Part shown: piece after piece, positions 61,135-64,000 of the stretch
Position numbering within the stretch: the stretch's first letter is position 1
How the letters are laid out: the number at the start of each line of letters is the position of its first letter
Source: Papiliotrema nemorosa
Taxonomy: Eukaryota > Basidiomycota > Tremellomycetes > Tremellales > Rhynchogastremaceae
Assembly: GCA_032158125.1 (NCBI GenBank)
Contig: JASKOT010000001.1
Coordinates: 930,001-994,000 of the forward strand
Length of the DNA: 64,000 nucleotides
Direction: 5' to 3'
Position numbers and translations under genes: made by a program
The notes under the pieces: model-generated
Databases searched by the model: none
The model's input: only the letters and a program-made list of their open reading frames with translations
Told to the model about the DNA's origin: nothing

Positions 61135-64000
61135 ATGTCGAGCGCAACCCTCTCGTCCGATGCGAGAACCCTCACGCCCACCCGCTTTGAAGAGGAAAAG
61201 GCGAGCCAGCATGACGTGCCGGTACATGTCGACAGCTTTTTCAAGCACGTTTTCCGCCTCAAAGCCCTGCTGGGTATTGCTATCGTAGGAGTACTCGGCG
61301 TGGAGACTGCACTTCTGGTCGATGGGGTACGCATGCCCCCAAGCGAGATCGGCCATCGTTGCGCCCAGGCGGATTACTGGATCACCATTGTCGGGGTCAT
61401 TGTGCTGGTACGACTCATGAGGGGGACCATACTGATTATCAGGCCGTCTCACTGGTGTTGTACATCTTCACAATCTTTAACCATCCAAAACAGCATGACG
61501 ACGGGATCTCACACCTCTTGGCCCATCGCATCCTCTGCATGCTCACCTTTATCTCTCTTTTGCTCCTGCTTGTCTTCCATGCGGTACCCGGCGTGGCATA
61601 CACCTATATCACGCACCTCTCTCCGCCCCAGCTTCACTCGCAGCCATACTTCCCGGCCATTCGAACGGTCGCTCTGCTATTCCCCTTCCTCGTTGCAGGT
61701 CTCATGCGAAGAGGACCACGGCTTCGCTTCACTCCTTTGAGCCTCGGTACCGGTTTTGGGATTAACGCTACCAAAACGGATACATCTCCTGGTGGAGATG
61801 CGATCAGAGGGTCCGTCAAGCCCGGCGACAGCGATGTCGAGTTGCAGCCTCGGTCCGATTATATTAGGGCACAGGACGACGTCATGGACTATGCTAACAG
61901 CCCCATGCTGAGCTTCGTCTTCCTAGCCTATGTGAGTCTTCCGACCCCTCACCTCCCTTCGGCTAATTCCAGATGGCTAGACTGGCGTTTAGATCAATGA
62001 AAGTAGAACAGCTGCTCCCGTCTGATCTACCCCACATGGAAGACTACATCAGGCTGTCTGGCGCTGAGCAGGATCTCCAAGCGAAGAAATCGCAAAACGG
62101 CGGAATCAAGCTCTCGGATACACCAGAGAAGATTACCAAATGGATGTTGGTTGCCAACCTCTGGCGAGGACGGGGAATGACGGTCTTCATCAGTGCGTTC
62201 CTCTCCGCAGTCATCGGCTTGCCTTTACTGAATTTTAGCCTTCATTTTCGAGACGATTACCACCTGCTTCAGCTACCTGCAAATTTACTCCATGCACGAG
62301 ATCATCGCGTCATTTGACGATCCTTCTCGCGACAACAGAGCGTACGCCCAATTGATGTGCTGGGGTTTGTTTGTAGGGCAAACGACGGAGTGTATCCTAC
62401 AGGCCTACTCTTGGTGAGCTTTGCAAGAGGCGTTCGCCCAGCTGATAGTCAGGTCTCGGGAGAATTATCTGCTTCACATGCCGGTCAAGATGTCGATGGC
62501 AGCATTGGTGTGTATCGGGAGAGACTCTTTGATTGATCCTCTAGCTGTTCAAGAAGATTCTCCGAGTCACTGATGTCAAAACGGTCGAGGCTCACAACCT
62601 GACAGCCAAAGAGACCGAGCAAGGAAAAGGTCGAAGCCAAATTATCAACCTCTTGATCATCGATTCTGGATCCATGGCAAGTCTCGCAACCCATATATGG
62701 AACGCCTCGAATGCTCTCATCGCTTGTGAGTCTATAATACAGTCGAATGGAGTTCGATCGTTGACAACAGTCATTGTTGGAGTAGTATTTCTATATCAGA
62801 TGTTCGGAGTCAGTGCGCTTATTGGGATCGCATGTGTACCTTTAAGCGCACCCATTTCGATCTATGTGTCCAAGCAGTCCTACCGTAAGCCCATACCATT
62901 AGAGCTAGAATTTCCAGCTGACTTCGAAAGGAGCAGACAAAGCTTGGGCTAGAGCGCGAGATGCTCGAGCTAGCGCCATCAAGGAATTTCTACTATGCTA
63001 TAAGGTCATCAAGGTGGGTCGAAAATCTCAATTAGCATGGTGAGCTCGTGGGCTGACTTCCCAGTTGAATGCCTTCGAGCCTTATTTCCGACGCAAAATT
63101 GAGCGCCTCCGTAGCAACGAGGTCATTTGGCAGAGATGGCGTTTCACGCTTGGAACGCTGTACAATATTTTGGCTGATCAGCTTCCTGCACTTGCAATTT
63201 TTGTCACGTTCTTCTTCCACACAAAAGTTTTCGGACATCGATTGGAGCCTGCAACCGCCTTCGTTGCCATCACTGTTTTCAACAGAGTCAAAGGTATTCC
63301 CTTCATCCCCTCGATTCCGCTAACCCGTCAGGAGCATTGCAATTCGTGCCCTACTTTATTCAAGACCTTCTCGGCAGCATCGTCGCCTTCAATCGACTTG
63401 TGGATTTTCTCAACCGACCCGAAGTGAACATCAGTGATTGGGAATCCGACGACAAGGAGATCACCTTTTCTCGAGCCACATTTTCCTGGCCTACCGCAGC
63501 CAATGACGTTGTCGAGGTAGAAGGACTGACCCCCTTCAGACTAGTGGATTTCGACCTCAGTCTACCCGTCGGCAAACTGACGCTGGTCTGCGGTCCCCTC
63601 GGATCTGGCAAGACTTTGCTTGTAAGAGATCATGTAACTCTGGACCAATCTGACGGTCAGTTACGAGCGCTTCTTGGCGAAGCTACTCTGGAGAAAGGTA
63701 TGGTCATGGCACCCAAGACTCGAATCAATGCCACGCCGTTGAACGGATACGCTATCTCCGGACCATGGAATCTAGCAACCTGGCTCGACGATTCGGTATC
63801 ATATGCACCTCAGCAAGCATACATTCGACACGGGACCATCCGAGATAACATTCTGTTCGGCCAACCCATGTGGAGATCGAGGTACAAGGAATCGCTGCGA
63901 CAAGCCTCGCTCCTAACGGACTTGGGTAATCTGCCTGACGGAGATTTGACAGAGGTGGGCGATCATGGTGTCAATCTCGTGCGTTGAATTGAGTCGAATC
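61135..64000 (+). CDS. ABC transporter, ABCC (MRP/YOR1-like) type, partial at the window edge
   Basis: ABCC transporters export conjugates or drugs across the plasma or vacuolar membrane. The start M-S-S-A-T-L-S-S is followed by several membrane helices (L-L-G-I-A-I-V-G-V-L, Y-W-I-T-I-V-G-V-I-V-L, H-R-I-L-C-M-L-T-F-I-S-L-L-L-L). The first transmembrane domain shows the subfamily marks K-T-V-E-A-H-N-L, A-R-A-S-A-I-K-E-F-L-L-C-Y-K-V-I-K-L-N-A-F-E, and L-F-N-R-L-V-D-F-L-like segments. NBD1 starts with Walker A G-P-L-G-S-G-K-T-L-L and Q-loop S-Y-A-P-Q-Q-A-Y-I, then I-R-D-N-I-L-F-G. The frame reaches G-V-N-L at a GTGCGT donor near 63980, so the signature motif and the rest lie outside the window. 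A long N-terminal extension suggests an MRP-like layout. Confidence 0.88.

Overview
The window is nuclear DNA of a fungus, most likely a basidiomycete of the Tremellomycetes (Cryptococcus/Kwoniella-like). Genes are dense, lie on both strands, and are split by many introns of about 45-60 nt with GTGAGT/GTAAGT-like donors, CTGAC/CTAAC branch sites and short 3' tails. The gene set (septin CDC11, Xrn1, Orc1, Sid2/Dbf2 kinase, Spc25, verprolin, SRP54, a Cry-DASH photolyase, a GPI-anchored alpha-amylase) is fungal. The order-level placement is inferred from style, not from a comparison.

Layout. 0.2-10 kb: a Kap121/importin-5-like karyopherin that looks C-terminally short, APS kinase (MET14), verprolin (minus), a UPF0132-type membrane protein and a GT32 glycosyltransferase. 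10-20 kb: mitochondrial dihydroorotate dehydrogenase (minus), divergent from septin CDC11; a low-complexity fungal protein with an S-P-M-G-E-R-I-L tail (minus); a SnoaL-like protein; a secreted GPI-type alpha-amylase; and a tiny CMC2 gene (minus) found only by splicing three short exons. 20-31 kb: ZIM17, an unresolved stretch, an orphan acidic protein, kinetochore SPC25 (minus), the SIN/MEN kinase SID2/DBF2 and ORC1 (minus). 31-40.5 kb: PP2A catalytic subunit (minus), XRN1 (minus, with micro-exons at its start) and a Cry-DASH photolyase. 40.6-50.4 kb: a WD40 plus inositol 5-phosphatase protein (minus), a CECR5-like HAD phosphatase (minus), mitochondrial methionyl-tRNA formyltransferase (minus) and the 25S rRNA m5C methyltransferase RCM1. 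51-64 kb: a type II glycosyltransferase, a 100-residue Cys-rich protein, YIP4/YIPF6 (minus), SRP54, COG3 (minus) and the N-terminal part of an ABCC transporter that runs off the right edge.

The genes are mostly housekeeping and do not form one pathway. Two divergent pairs share short promoters and a theme: CMC2/ZIM17 (mitochondrial biogenesis, 304 nt) and YIP4/SRP54 (early secretory pathway, 205 nt). I saw no transposons, CRISPR arrays, rRNA or convincing tRNA genes. I found no clearly new multi-gene system. The most notable signals are exon structures: 4-, 11- and 10-nt coding exons plus a GC-AG intron at the start of XRN1, and a 9-nt last exon in the PP2A gene that carries only the functional Phe-Leu end.
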